Shown here piece by piece: positions 10,761-23,219 of a stretch of 64,000 nucleotides of DNA; positions within the stretch are counted from its first letter, which is position 1; the number at the start of each line of letters is the position of its first letter. The notes below the pieces were generated by a model, which made no database searches, was not told where the DNA came from, and worked only from the letters and a program-made list of their open reading frames with translations. Location: positions 335,436,023 to 335,500,022 of the forward strand of contig NC_073693.1 in the NCBI RefSeq assembly GCF_029784155.1, read 5' to 3'. Origin of the DNA: Uranotaenia lowii (taxonomy: Eukaryota > Arthropoda > Insecta > Diptera > Culicidae). The translations under genes and the position numbers were made by a program.

Positions 10761-11563
10761 ATGAACGAAGCAACAGATTGATAATTTTCGGTTTTGTGTC
10801 TGATGAATTGATTTTTTGTGATTTTGGGTAGGACTTGCACGAATTGGTCTTTTGTGAGGTTCTTTTCTAAAGTTGGGCAAAATTCATGTTTAACATTACT
10901 TCAAAGTATTTTGATTTTTTTAAATTTTAAGAAAATTGTTTTGAAGATATGATATTATGAGAAGTGTTATTTTTTAGGCTCGAATATTTGACTTGTGGAC
11001 AGTCAAAAATTTTGTAGTTATCCTAATTCCTTTTTATGTCATTTTATCCTTAAAAGGAAAGCTTCACATGTCTTCATGTCTCATTACCATGTACTTCATC
11101 ATGTGTTTTGTGAAATTTTAAGTATTCACTCAATGATCAGACCATGAATAAACTTTTCAAACTCTTAATCAAATTTTGGTGAACGACCAAAATGATCAAA
11201 AAATAACAATCTTGACTTAGAACCTAAATAAAAACCAGTAAATTTTGTCCCAGGTCTTCAATTTTATTTTTTATTTTTCTAAAATAACTTCTCACTTATT
11301 GACAGAAATTAAGCACCGAATATCAAATAATAAGATTGCTTAGCTTCAATCCAAATTGGTCCAAATTGGTAGAATTGTTTTATAAAAATAAACATTAACA
11401 ATTTTTGGAAGATTTAAATTGATTCAAAATTTTTCGATTTAAAAAAAAAACAATGCTTCAAGTGTTTTTCTTTATGATTTTTCATGAACAGTTTTGATTT
11501 CGGTGGATATTAGAGAAAATAGCCCGGATTTGCACGGTCCGGATACTGAGGGAAAATATCTGG
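10761..11563. other. AT-rich sequence, nothing recognised
   Basis: No gene or repeat is supported. A short patch near 11521-11560 (AGCCCGGATTTGCACGGTCC) resembles the CCGG-rich motifs of family C but is too short to call as a copy. Confidence 0.5.
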
Positions 11564-11789
11564 AAAGCTTAGGTTAGAATAATTCCGGATTTTGTTGATT
11601 CAAATTAGCTTATAAACTTTAAAATTCGATGTATGTGATCAGATTCCGAGTTCTGTATCCAATTTATTGTTCTTGAATTTCAGTTTGGATCATCTTTGGG
11701 AATAAATGCTGATTGGAATATTGGTTTTTCATTTCAATGTTAAACTAGATAGATTTTCCATATTCGAAACTCGAAACACACCATACTTT
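11564..11789 (+). repeat. 395-bp-offset direct duplication, unit 1
   Basis: From AAAGCTTAGGTTAG through GATCAGATTCCG, a GTTCTTGAATTTCAG word and CTCGAAACACACCA, this block recurs 395-397 bp downstream (11959-12186). Identity is moderate. A shorter relative of the central part lies at about 47690-47790, so the unit is dispersed and not only a local duplication. Confidence 0.65.
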
Positions 11790-11958
11790 TTACCATTTTT
11801 TATTGAAGCTAAGAATTACCAGTTCACATAACAAATACATTTAAAAGATAAAACACAACCTTTTTCCAAATTTTTTCAAAACTTGCTCCTTATTCTTCAT
11901 TCGATTATTTCTTTCCTTAACTAAAACATAATACTGTTAGGATATCTTCGTATCATAA

Positions 11959-12186
11959 AAAGCTTAGTTTAGAGTTATTCCAAGTTTTGTGGATTCAAAT
12001 TTGGTATAAAATTTTAAAATTCGATGAATACGATCAGATTCCGTAAGGTTCTGTATTCAATTTATTGTTCATGAATTTCAGTTAGGTTCGTCATTGGGAA
12101 AAATGCTGATTGGAATTTTGGTCTTTCATTTTATAGTTTGACTATATTCATTTTCCCCATTCAAAACTCGAAACACACCATTTCGG
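11959..12186 (+). repeat. 395-bp-offset direct duplication, unit 2
   Basis: Second copy of the block at 11564-11789. The offset is 395 bp at the AAAGCTT and GATCAGATTCCG landmarks and 397 bp at CTCGAAACACACC. The ~170 bp between the two units shows no clear counterpart after the second unit. Confidence 0.65.
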
Positions 12187-15100
12187 AATATGAAAAGAAA
12201 ATATTTAAATCATAAACTATTTTTAAGATATGGATTTGAAATTTTTACTTCCTGTGCAGATTCGAAAGTTTCATAACCCATGAGATCCAATATTGAAAAA
12301 TCGGGAACAATTTCATATTTTATCATTCACATTTTACATTTAGATTCACAATGTTAAATTTCGAATAAATAACTGAAGGATTTCTGGTTGAAGGCTCTGA
12401 TACAAATTATAATTTTTGTTCCTAATTAGGCTGTGAAAAATTGAAATCCTTGTTTAATCACCTGGATATCCGTCACCTAGGGAGCGGAAAGAGGAGGGTA
12501 TAAAAAATTATCCAATTTTTAAATAAACGCTTTATTTACAAAATTTTGTAAACGCGTTAACAAAATTAAAAAAAATAACTTGAACTTCATTGGCTGACTT
12601 ATGTTTTTTATATAAAATCGGCCGTTAAATTCAAAAATGCTAAAATTACTGTTATGGTGAAGTAACCATGACTTCTTCAATTTTCAACCGATTTCGATAA
12701 ATAACCACTTAAAATCTTTGATTTGAATTAATATTCAAATCAATAGAAAATCAGATTTTTAAATGTTACCTTTGAGTCCAAATCTCTAACTAAATTAAAA
12801 TTTTCTCTAAAACAATGTGATTTGTTAATTTTTCCTATCATAAACAAACTAATATCCACAATAGTGTTGATCATACGCAGAAATGAAGCTCAGAAGATCG
12901 ATAGAAAATTTATGCACCTTTGATATGCAAAACAGAGATTTCAAATTTATGTTATGCATTCTGAGATATTTGAATCTGAGTACAAGTACTATTTTAATAC
13001 TCAAAAAACTGTCCCACTGAGATTTTTTTTTTTTTTGATTTTCGGATTCAGCGTTCAAAAATACTGTGAACTAGTGAAAATAGACAAAAGTAAGCAAGCA
13101 ATAAATTTGTATAAAATCTGCATTGCACAAAATCAAGAAAACTAATTATTTTAGATTTTAGAAAATTTAAAATATTCTCTTATACAAAAGATGATATAAT
13201 CTCCATCTCTTACTGTTTTCGTGTTATCAACTATTTGAATTTTCGAATAATTTTTCAAAATTTAACATAAAAAGCCTAAAGCCGATTTTTACCCCTTTAC
13301 CCCTTTGGGATTTACCCCTTTGGGATTTTCGTTAATATAGAAGGAGAAGATGACTAAAGATGAATGCAATATTTGTTCCGAACTTAATCGAAGTTTTTAT
13401 CTGGAAATCTGGGAATGCAGATATTGAACTCAGGCTCAAAAGGCAGGATACAGATTTTAAAATAAAACTTATAATTCTTATGACGATTCAGCTCGAAATT
13501 AAGTTTTAGAATCAAGATTAAAAACCAATGTGAGATGATTATAAAAGATTCCAATTGCAGTTTCAATAATTTTGATTCTGAGTTTAAAAGTTAAATATCT
13601 TATTTAATCAGAGTCAGTTTTGAAACAAAACCAGAAGAAATCACAAATATAAAATAAAATTTGGAATCGTTTTGAAAATTTGATGGTTTGAAAAATCAAG
13701 ATTTGAATTTATGAAAAAATATGAAACAAATTATAAATGATAAATATTTGTTGACCATGAACGGGTATTTTAACTTTAAGTGAAAATTCAGTTGGAATCA
13801 TATTCAATGGATTTATTTTTAAACATTATATAAGCAAATTCTTCCCAAACAAAGTTTCAACTTAGATCTTTAACTTTCATTGAGTTTACAAGAGTAGAAA
13901 ATAAATTCGATTTGAACTGCAAACTAAATCTTCTACTTTAATTTCTTAATATTTGATAATGTTAGATTGGGAGAACTTTCGGAGTGGAAAGTAGAGAGAC
14001 GCACTGTTTGACGATCAAAACTGGAATATTTTATTTCAATGGGGGTCGGGCGCACTGGATTTTTACAGCTGAACAGAGTGAAGGAAAATGTAAACAAATG
14101 ATATATGGAAACAACACTTTTAAAAGTGAAATTTTGAAACACCTGCCGAATTTTCACGAAAACTGGTGAAAAGGAAAGTTCGGGAAACTATTCAAGATTA
14201 TTTTTGGTTTTTTTTAAATGTATTCTCAAGGTGAGTATTATGCGATGGAAGTCAGTGCTTTCAAATGGTATTTAAAAACAAGCTTTTTTAAAAGTGAATT
14301 TATCAATGAAAAATTATCAGTTAATAATGTTTTTCAACTTTTTATTCATAACAAATAGTTGAATAATCACATATAAGCGAGTTTTGGTAGCGTTAAGCCG
14401 TCAAGGTATGGTGAATCGGCTTGAAAATTGACTTATTTTTTTTCGGTTGTCTTTGTTATTTTTGGATTGATTCAGTTGAAAATACTCACAAAGGTAAATA
14501 AATTAGTACAGAAATCAGCATTTATTATAAAAATTTAATATTCCTTTAATATTAAATTATATACTTCACTCAAAAAAATGTATTTTGCATGTCTAAATTG
14601 TTAAATAATTTTAAAACCATAATATCAAGAAATCTTAGACATGTTATTTATACTTGATGTCAAATTTAAAAAGAATCTCATTTTAAAAGTAATTTAATAT
14701 TAAACCGATAGTTTGGTTTTTTTTCAAAAATTTTTTGCCCAATATATTGTTAGGCCTTATGAAATTGATTATCAGATGTGAAGAAGTATCGTTCTAAAAT
14801 AATTGTATGTTTAATTGCTAAACTTTTTTTCCATTCTTTCCTGATAACTATTTTATGATTTTCTAAACTTATTAAGTGTTCGGTAATAAAATCATTTTTA
14901 CATAATTAAAATAACCAAATTGTAACCGAATGAACTAAGTGAATAGACAACACAAAATGTACCATTCCATTCGCATTTAGTCATTATTCGCTCACTCGAA
15001 CTGCATGCATCTTTGAGTTTAAAAACACTTTATTTGAAATTTTTGCTGCAAAACTGTTAAAGTAAATAAATTAGAATATACTCTAGGTCTTATGACCTTT

Positions 15101-15590
15101 ATTTACATTCCAGAACGATTAAAGCGGTTCCGCTAGAGAATTAATTTTGTTCTAATATGCTTTTTTCGGCCAATAAAATCAGTGATTTTAAAATGTTAAA
15201 AAATTTTGTAGTATCAAATTTCAAAATTCTACCAAAAACCATTTTGCAACAAGTTATATCTCTATTAACTTTTAGTGAAAAAAACGGGGAGGGTTAAAGC
15301 AAAAATTCACCATAAAATAATGTTTTCTGCGGGGTTCCACAAAGCGATGAATTAAACATGCATTTTATTTTAATCATCTGTAACTAGATCGTTGTATTAA
15401 TTTTTACAAACTATACGTAATTTGAATCTACTTACGTTAAACAACAAACTTGTAGAAGAAACGGACCAAAAAAACCTTTTTTAAACTATTGAAATAACTG
15501 TTTGAAAAACCCCATAAATATGCTCGCTTTGTTTACACTTGAGCTCACTCTGTTCGTAAATTTCACAGTTGGCAGCAGTGCAGCGGGACT
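12187..15590. other. AT-rich gene-poor stretch
   Basis: No coding sequence is supported. There are homopolymers (a T run at about 13021-13036) and a small doubled word TTACCCCTTTGGGAT near 13297-13326. Open frames such as 13933-14157 have no domain and look random. Confidence 0.6.
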
Positions 15591-16575
15591 GAAGTGAATA
15601 CATTTTGTCCTATTTATATTAAAACCATATCTATGGTAACATTTCCTTTTTGTTGGTTTATTTCTAATAACACCATCATGCGTGTGTTGTTATTCATCTC
15701 ATCGATTGCTTCGATGAGACGAACCTCAACACTCCTCCTCAACACACGCTGTTCGCCGCTCAGCAATGCACCGAACCGGACCACATTCATCGCCTTCAGA
15801 TCAACGATCCTCTCAAGGTTTCGCTCGACGACCATCGTTCGGCCCACTCGATTACAACCTTCTTTCGAATCGTTTGAAGACAAACTTCCGTTTGGCCCGA
15901 CATCCTTCTGCCACCGATGCCGTTTCTCACGGCTCGCACGGCCCTTCGCAGCGAATCGAAGCTCTCCGCCTCGACGCTCCTCCTAAGGCCTGACGTCTCC
16001 CAGTGGATCCAGCCCAACGACCTTCACTTTGTTTTCCGCCCCGACGCCCTTCCACGGCACCTGCTTGACAACCTTCCGTGGCTCAGGGCTTTTATGTCCA
16101 CCAGAGGTTCCTGGTCCGACGACCACCACCTGACCTATAACTTGGCTATCACTTCTCCTCAACACACGCAGTTCACCGCTCATTCGAAGACAAACTTCCG
16201 TCTGGCCCGACACCCTTCTTGCTACCGATACCGTTTCTCACGGCTCGACGTCCTTCAAGCTCTTCGCCTCGACGCTCCTCCTGAGGCCTTATGCCTCCCA
16301 GTGGCTCCAACCCAACAACCTCCTCCACTTGGCGTTCCAGTCCGACGCCCTTCCATGGCACCGGTTTGACGACCTTCCGTAGTTCTCCGGCTCGTAAGTC
16401 CACCAGAGGTTCCTGGTCCGACGACCACCACCTGGCCTACAACTTGACCACCTTCCACGGCACAGGCCCGCCAACCTTTCATGGCTCCCGGCACGACGAA
16501 CGAAATGAATTCATCAAAAGTCCCTTTATTTATTATTATAGGCGACTTCTGGAACCTTTGTTCGAGAGCTAGGTT
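15591..16575 (+). repeat. GC-rich, internally duplicated block (unclassified; solo-LTR-like possible)
   Basis: Base composition changes sharply to C-rich here. Landmarks recur in the same order: CCTCAACACACGC at 15737 and 16157, GAAGACAAACTTCCG at 15876 and 16186, and CACGGCTCGCACG at about 15928 against CACGGCTCGACG at about 16238. The words GTCCACCAGAGGTTCCTGG lie at 16096 and 16398. Offsets of 302-420 bp show duplication plus indels. All six frames have short open stretches, but frames are not shared between the two units. No protein domain is seen. It could be a satellite-like duplication or part of an LTR or untranslated region of an element. Confidence 0.6.
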
Positions 16576-17387
16576 TAAAAAAATACTAATTATTAATGTA
16601 AAACTACTCAAACCTGAATAACTTTAAAGAATCAGATTAATATCAGAGCAGATTTACTTAGTATAATAAAGAAAAAATATTATATAAACACGATTTTGAT
16701 TACATTTTTGTAAAAAACTTTAACAGCCAGAAAACAAACCGCAGGGTAGAATGCCAAAACAAGTGGACAGAACGCACCATATGGAAAGGGTGGTGAGAAA
16801 AGAACAGTGATTATACGAAATGTTATGATTGAAAAATCAAATGTTTAGTTACAACCATGCTTTGGCAGATAAATCATTTATTATTGCTAAACTTATGGAA
16901 AATTCCGCATTTCTAAATCACTTTTCTACATCTTTATAAGTAAAACGTCTTCAGGTAGGCAACGAAATTTAATTTCATGACTACAATGGCTAAAATGGCG
17001 GCAGATTTATTTTCGAGTCGAATATTGGTGCGCCTTTTTAACTCGAACAAGGACGAAATTTGTTAGAATTATGCATAGTTCTCATAAATTGGAAGTCAGC
17101 AAATAAAAAGAATGGCATTTTATTTTGATACTAGCTGATCTCATACGAACTCCGTTTCGCTTTCAACTTGGATCATGTCATGAACAGTTTGTATTAAAGC
17201 CAATTGCCAAGCATTTTCCAGATGCACTTACGAATTTATTGTTAAGTAATAATTGCAAAAATATTGGATGATCACTTTTTCTGTCGTCTGCTACTAATTT
17301 TGAAATCAGGAATCAATTGACCGTGCCAAAAAAACCCGTGTATAAATTTCGACTCGATCGTTGCATAACAACGATATTATTACTAAA

Positions 17388-18390
17388 AAGTTAAACCCCC
17401 TTCGGTGGCCTCTTATACAATCTTTGACATCTGAAATCGATTGCCCCTCTCCCGAATCTCCCTGTGCACATTTTCATAGCAATCCATTGCATAATAATGC
17501 AAATATTGCTAAAAACAGTGAAAAATTATTTCATATGGACGACCTCTTTCGACGACCGTTGGCAAAACATTTGACATCTGAAATCGATTGCCCGTCCCTG
17601 AAAACTATCGTGAGCAAATTTTCATACCAATCCAATGCATAATAATGACGATATTGCAAAAATATTGTAAGGTTTATATGGACGACCCCCTTTGAAGGCC
17701 CCTTACACTGAATTTAATTCCTGAAATCCATTGCTAGTCTCTCAAAACTCTCGTGTACCAATTTTCATCTGAATCCGATGTATAATAACAGCAATATCGC
17801 ATCAACAGTGAATTGTTAATATGGACGACCCCTTTGGCCGACCCCTGAATTTAGTTTGGATAAGTGAAATCAGTTGTTTGTCCCTAATAACTCCTTTGTG
17901 CAAATTTTCATCCTAATCCGATGTATGAAAACGTCAATTTCACTAAGATACTGAATATTTAATGTGGACGACCCCTTTTGCCGGCCCCTAACACTGGATT
18001 TGATACCTCAAATCTATTTCACGTCACTTAAAACTATCGTGTACCAATTTTCTTCAGAATACGTTGTATAATAACACCAATATCGCAAAAACAGCAAACA
18101 GTTAATATGGACGACCCCTTTGGCCGACCCCTTACACAAAATTTGACACCTGAAATCGATTGCTCGTCTTTCAAAACACTCATGTGCAAATTTTCAACAC
18201 GATCCGACGAAAAGTAACGGCAATATCGCGAAAACAATATTTGTCTTCTCTGGACGACCTCCTTCAGAAGGGGTCATCCGAAAATCTTAAAACATTTTTC
18301 ATCATTCCTGGTCCTAATGAGCATCCATGCCAAATTTCAGACCTCTAGCTCTTAAGACGGCTGAGTCTATAGAGGACAAACAAACAAACA
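17388..18390 (+). repeat. Tandem 143-bp repeat, about seven units
   Basis: The unit landmark GGACGACC (with the preceding AT.T) falls at 17533, 17676, 17819, 17962, 18105 and 18248, exactly 143 bp each time. The independent landmark CTGAAATC gives 17578, 17721, 17864, 18007 and 18150, again 143 bp. The first unit differs by 4 bp (17431 to 17578). A degenerate unit lies further upstream (about 17250-17390). Each unit reads: ACGACCCC, a CTTACAC-type word, TTTGA, CTGAAATCGATTGC, TTTTCAT, AATCCGATG, ATAATAAC, ATATCGC and AACAGTGAA. Units diverge by substitution but hardly by length. Confidence 0.85.
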
Positions 18391-18412
18391 AACAAACAAA
18401 CAAACAAACATA
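18376..18412 (+). repeat. (AAAC)n microsatellite
   Basis: About eight consecutive CAAA/AAAC units precede a short unique linker and the TA run. They form part of the tail of the interspersed element. Confidence 0.9.
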
Positions 18413-18422
18413 CAGAAATTGC

Positions 18423-18427
<5 letters not shown>

Positions 18428-18498
<71 letters not shown>
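18428..18498 (+). repeat. (TA)n microsatellite
   Basis: About 35 uninterrupted TA dinucleotides at the end of the element. Likely length-polymorphic. Confidence 0.95.
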
Positions 18499-18500
<2 letters not shown>

Positions 18501-18680
18501 TTTGGGGTTTCTCAAAAGTTAACAGCATTCAAAATTTGAACTTAAATCACGTGGTCTTGTTGGCATTCGGCCCCAATATTGATATGATTGGTTTAAGTTA
18601 AAATTCGTGAGAAGTTAATAAAATACAACAAAATTTAATGAAGATATTAACCACCGTAATGTTTGTATGTTACCTAAATT

Positions 18681-19099
18681 TGTCGGCCTTAGCGGTGAAA
18701 AGTGATGTCCTTTTTAGTATATTTTTTTTATTATAGAGACTTTGAGTAGTCCTTTTCAGTAAGGACATCTAAAGATTATGAATTTTTTTTTACATAGGTG
18801 GATAGAAGGTTAGATGAAATGAAAGATGTTGAAAATGAGCGGGTAGAATTTATTTAGAAGCATATCATCACATTTCAAATTTTTATTCCTCACGGGCCTA
18901 CTACTATGAAGCGGTAGATACAGATAGAGTTGAATCTACCACCACACATTAGTAGGCCAAGCGTGGTCTAATTAAATTCTACCCGCTCATTTTCAACATC
19001 TTTTATTTCATCTAACCTTCTATCCACCTATATAAAAAAAATCATAATCTTTAGATGTCCTTACTAAAAAGGACATCACTTTTCACCGCTAAGGCCGAC
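18681..19099. mobile_element. Long hairpin (foldback/MITE-like) element, family D
   Basis: The left arm (18681 onward) starts TGTCGGCCTTAGCGGTGAAA and the right arm ends with its complement (TTTCACCGCTAAGGCCGACA). Arms pair over TGTCCTTTTTAGTA, AGGACATCTAAAGATTATGA, GGTGGATAGAAGGTTAGATG and AATGAGCGGGTAGAATT. Pairing continues near the tip through GGCCTACTA/TAGTAGGCC and GGTAGAT/ATCTACC. The left arm has about 43 extra bases around 18720-18762, apparently duplicating CCTTTTYAGTA. Weaker symmetry extends outward to about 18645 and 19125. Relatives occur at 38400-38620 and on both sides of the RTE-like LINE. There is no coding capacity. Confidence 0.8.
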
Positions 19100-20094
19100 A
19101 CATTAAAGTAACCTACAACAAAACATTTATTATCATCCGAAATTACATACGAGTGGAAACACGATAAGCTGTAGTTTCATCAGATTTCCCAGGGTGTTTT
19201 ACCATAAAACCTTACTTGTTACCCATGAAAAATAACAAGTTTCATGTTGATTCCATTAATCCTTCTTTCTAAAAGCTGAAGTCGCTTTAATAAATTTTTC
19301 ATGTAATAAATGATGAAAAATCTTGTTTGTTACCATAAAAATAAAGAAAAACATCATTAGTAGCCATAGATTAGTGTATTTTTGAGAAAGATTGGTATGG
19401 GCTGGTGCATCTTGTACAGTTTTCCCCTATGTATATTACCTCCACTTTGGGAGTTAAATGCTGTTTTTCAACTTTCTTGCGATCTTTCTATGATGTTTAG
19501 GGATTAGAATATAGCCACAAAAATGTTTGTAGGGTGGGAAACCATGATTTAACCGTGTTTGGGAGTTATTTCTGATAACTCTTGAAAACTAATAGCTGAT
19601 AGTACACTGAAATTTATATTGCCATTGCTTTTAAAATATTAGAGGGATCTTTTAAAATGAATTTTCGAGAAACCTCAATTTAAAGAAAAAATTAAAAATC
19701 ACCCTTGTTCGTGGTCCGAAGGATTATTTGCTCAGAAGTGAAGTTAAATGAAAAATGCTTTTACTGTTCGAAACGGTTCTCTCAAAACGGAAAAAAGGCA
19801 GCCCAATTTTAAATATGCTGTTGTTCAGAAATGTAGGAATTCATCCCAAATTACATAAGAGTGAAGTTTTCTGGCGTTTTTAAAATCTCTAGTTTATGTT
19901 CAAAAACTTAAAAATTATATAGTTTTTTGTGAATAAGTTCAATTTAAAACTTTCAACTTTTGTTAAAACCCCAATTCTCAATTAGGTGTAAAGTATGCCA
20001 AGCAAAAATATAAAATTAATTGCAAAGCAAAAGACATTCATGATTTGATCATTTATTCGTTATTCACTGTAAGCAAATTATAAAAAAAATTTGA
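19100..20094. other. AT-rich sequence, nothing recognised
   Basis: No gene, RNA gene or repeat with internal structure could be supported. Confidence 0.6.
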
Positions 20095-20475
20095 GTCTGC
20101 GGTCCAAACTGCCTGGTTTCATGGATTTCATTGAAAAATTTCCGAATTTATTCACTTTGTTTGGCGAATCAAATGAAAAAAAAAAATCAATTAAAGTTGT
20201 ATTTTATTTTAATTTATGCTTTCAAAACGAATTCTTTTGAGAAAATTTTATGCAAATAATCATGAAAGTTTTTCTTGGAAGCCTTAAAGGAATTTTTGTA
20301 TTCAATTTTTGTTCATAATTTTTGTTGAGTGATTTCTGAGTTTTGACAAAATTTGCCCGGATATTTCCTAAATTTTTGATCATCAATTTTGAAATCTTAT
20401 GCCCGGAGTTTACCAGGTTTTTGTATAAAATTGCCCGGATACGTGCTAAAAAAATACTGGCAACCTTGCCATAAC
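20095..20475 (-). repeat. Family C (CCGGGCAA-type) interspersed repeat, copy 1
   Basis: Read on the minus strand, it begins GGTTGCCAGTATTTTTTTAG, then CACGTATCCGGGCAATTT, and continues with GGGCATAAGATTTC-like and GGGCAAATTTTGTC words. It parallels 38635-39085 and 39940-40365. The motif set (XCCGGGCAA repeated through A/T-rich DNA, starting near GTTGCCAG) is shared. It is non-coding and its class is unknown. Confidence 0.6.
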
Positions 20476-21980
20476 ATAATTTTCAATAAAAATAACTATT
20501 TTCGCATTGTGGCGTTTCTTTAAAAATTAAGAGTTTGATTTAAGAATTGCTTTAAAATATCTTATGAAAAGTTGTTCTAAATAACAAAAATTAGTATGAT
20601 AGACAAAAGTGGTTCCCGAGCAAACTCTTATGACAAAATTATACTAAATTTTGCTTTCACGTTAAGTAAACTTTGGTTTTATTTTGATTTGGTAACAAAC
20701 GTGATACCTTGTTTGACTGTCTACAAAAAATAAGTATCAAATAGTGCTAACATTTAGCAGTGATGCTTCATTTAGGTGTCGGTTTAGGCAAGTTGTGTTT
20801 AAAAGTCTTGATCTTTTTCATTTGGAAGGAACCTCGAGTGATTATCATTAAAAACACCAAGGTCTATTCATGAAGAACCTCAGATATGATTCAGTATAAA
20901 AAATTGTGCTGAGTGATAAGAATGTTTTGTGACAATCTTAAAAAGCGTTTCAATGGAGTCAAAGAAAGTTCTCTCAAATGAATAAAATCTTAAAAATAAT
21001 TCATACCCGTTTATTCAAATCCTCAATATATTTAAATGAATGTTTTGATCAAACCTTATTGCTTTTTCTTAATTTTAAGTTGCCTAGCCTGAGAAATTAA
21101 AAAATTCAAGTGAAACAGCTCGTTTTCGTGATGCAATAATTTCTGAAAGTTTCAGTTTACTAAATGAACTTTAGTATCTCTTAACGTAAAACCATAAGTT
21201 ATTTCTCTAATCGTTCGATGATATTAGATGGACTCTGGACCGTTCGCAATTTTCTTCTTACTTTGACATTCTACCCGTTCTTACCCGTTCTCATTTCTTC
21301 GATACTTAATCATTTTAATTGATACTCGTGAAAAACGTGAAAAGGCAAGTTAAAATGAGATGCAGAGCTACTGTAGTAGTGTGAATACAGCAAACTGGCT
21401 AAAACTCTCTGGAGCCACTAGCAAAAAGATGTTTGCTTTTTAAAATTTTGTATGAGAGGAGGGCTCCAATTTTGGCCTTGATGAAAAGTATTCAACTAGT
21501 CCCAATAATTCTCATGATGTTGTCATAAATAAGAAAAAAAAATAATTTTAATTTATTGTTTCAGCTTGAACTATTGCGAGAATTAATCGTTCATAGATTA
21601 TGATCTATTTTTAAATCTGTACGTATTCAATTTTCATCCGTTAGCAATCTTGAAAAGAATTGCAAAGCACTTTTATTTTTAAGTAATAAATATGTTGTTC
21701 AACTATTATGAAATTGCAAATGACAACAACAGTACTATAGAGTCTTGAAAAAACTCACGAAAAACTTTGCCAGAGTTTTTTTTTATAGATTCATATTTAA
21801 TATGTAGAAGTCTCTCAGGGAGTAGCGAGTTCAAGTCTTTCTTTTCCCAGCAATATGTCTCATTCTTTAGTTCAAACTAACTTATCACAAAACATCCGAG
21901 AAAAAAGGCCACTGGTAAATGTAAATATCGCGTCATACTTTAAAACCGAATCAGCGTACCACTTAATTACAGAAAACAGC
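20476..21980. other. AT-rich sequence, nothing firm
   Basis: No gene is supported. A box-B-like word GAGTTCAAGTC at 21828-21838 may be another decayed tRNA-derived fragment, but no stems can be shown. Confidence 0.5.
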
Positions 21981-22510
21981 GACTAATTTCCCCAGAGAGA
22001 AAACGAGAAAAAAACTACGGTAGGTGAATCATTGGACCATCGCTTCTGGGGGCCGCGAACTTCGTCGCCATTTGTTCTCGTATATATTTTGTTTTGGTAG
22101 CCACCACTTTGCCAAGATTCTGTGTGTAAGTGTGTTTCTCTAAAAAATGCCCGAAGCTGCCAAGAAAATGCGAGACTCAAGACGCCCGAACCGAAACTGG
22201 AGTAAAGAATGGGACGAGAAAAAAAACCATCAGAACTGCGATACACTTTCTGGTCTGGTCCAATAATTTTCTTCACCCGAAATCAAGGTTGATGCAACAC
22301 TCAGAGATGCTACAGCTGATATTGGGCAGGGGATTCAGGGAGAAACGGGTGGATTGAATTAACTGTATAAACAGCAAAAAAATGGGGACCAGTCAGCTCC
22401 AGACGTTTGCTTATTAAGTCAAACAGGAGTCTACAGTTGAGGCAAAAGCCGTGAATCTTTACTTTGGTAGTCATTCTCTGAGTCGGCTGGTGCAGCTCTT
22501 GCTGGAACAT
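21981..22510. other. Higher-complexity unique island
   Basis: The sequence is more GC-balanced than its flanks and has no repeat structure. Small open frames on both strands (for example 21983-22276 minus and 22130-22357 plus) lack domains. No coding call is made. Confidence 0.4.
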
Positions 22511-23219
22511 AAATTACGAAACGTATTTTTGGATTTTGTTCTTGTGTATGAGAATTTGAAGACATTGTTTACTCGCAAAAAATATATATATTTTAAAAAA
22601 TAGTTTAGAATCTATTTCTTGTTCCAACGAAATTAAAGATAAGAGTTTTCTTTGAAAAATTATATGTTAAATTTCTGATATTTTGTAAACAGAAGTTTTG
22701 GTTACGGAATGAATGATCTACTTATTGTTTCAAAAGGACGGGCAATGTTGAATAATTCCAAGTAAATCAACGCTCAAGAAAGTTGCAAACCTGGAATTTT
22801 TTTTATGCCAATGAATATTTTAATGGAGTGCGTCTGATCCCGAACCTGTTTCTGACATTTAATGATGAAATTAGGCACAGATGGATTCCTTGAAGGATGG
22901 ATTCCTTTATTTAGGAGAAATCCTACACTTGAAAAATCCGAAAAGGTAAATATTGTACCTCTCGAAAAGTGCACACAGTGTATTCATCATCTTAAAAGCT
23001 GAAAATTTAAAAGAGAGCATCTCGCTTCAAGGAATCACACAGTTCTTTTTCGGACTGTCACATAAAAAAACTATAGCCTTTGCCTTTAAACTTCTTTTTT
23101 TTAATAATATTATTTTTTCGACATTTTCTTCGGTTTTTATTCTTTTTCCAAATTTCAAATTTGACTGCCGTTTATATTTTTTTTGTTATTTTTAAACGAT
23201 TGTATAATTTATGTAATTT

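Larger units (their letters stand above)
17126..18502 (+). mobile_element. Unclassified interspersed element with 143-bp tandem core and AAAC/TA tail
   Basis: It begins ACTAGCTGATCTC, like the opening of a common insect repeat, as I recall. The body is a chain of diverged tandem units (17390-18390). It ends in an (AAAC)n run, a short ACAGAAATTGC word and a TA run. No coding region is visible, so it is probably non-autonomous or the non-coding end of a larger element. The boundaries are approximate. Confidence 0.5.

Noticed and set aside
15594..16611. Multiple overlapping 70-150-codon frames in the GC-rich block
   Set aside because: High GC lowers stop frequency in all frames, and the two duplicated units do not keep a common frame.
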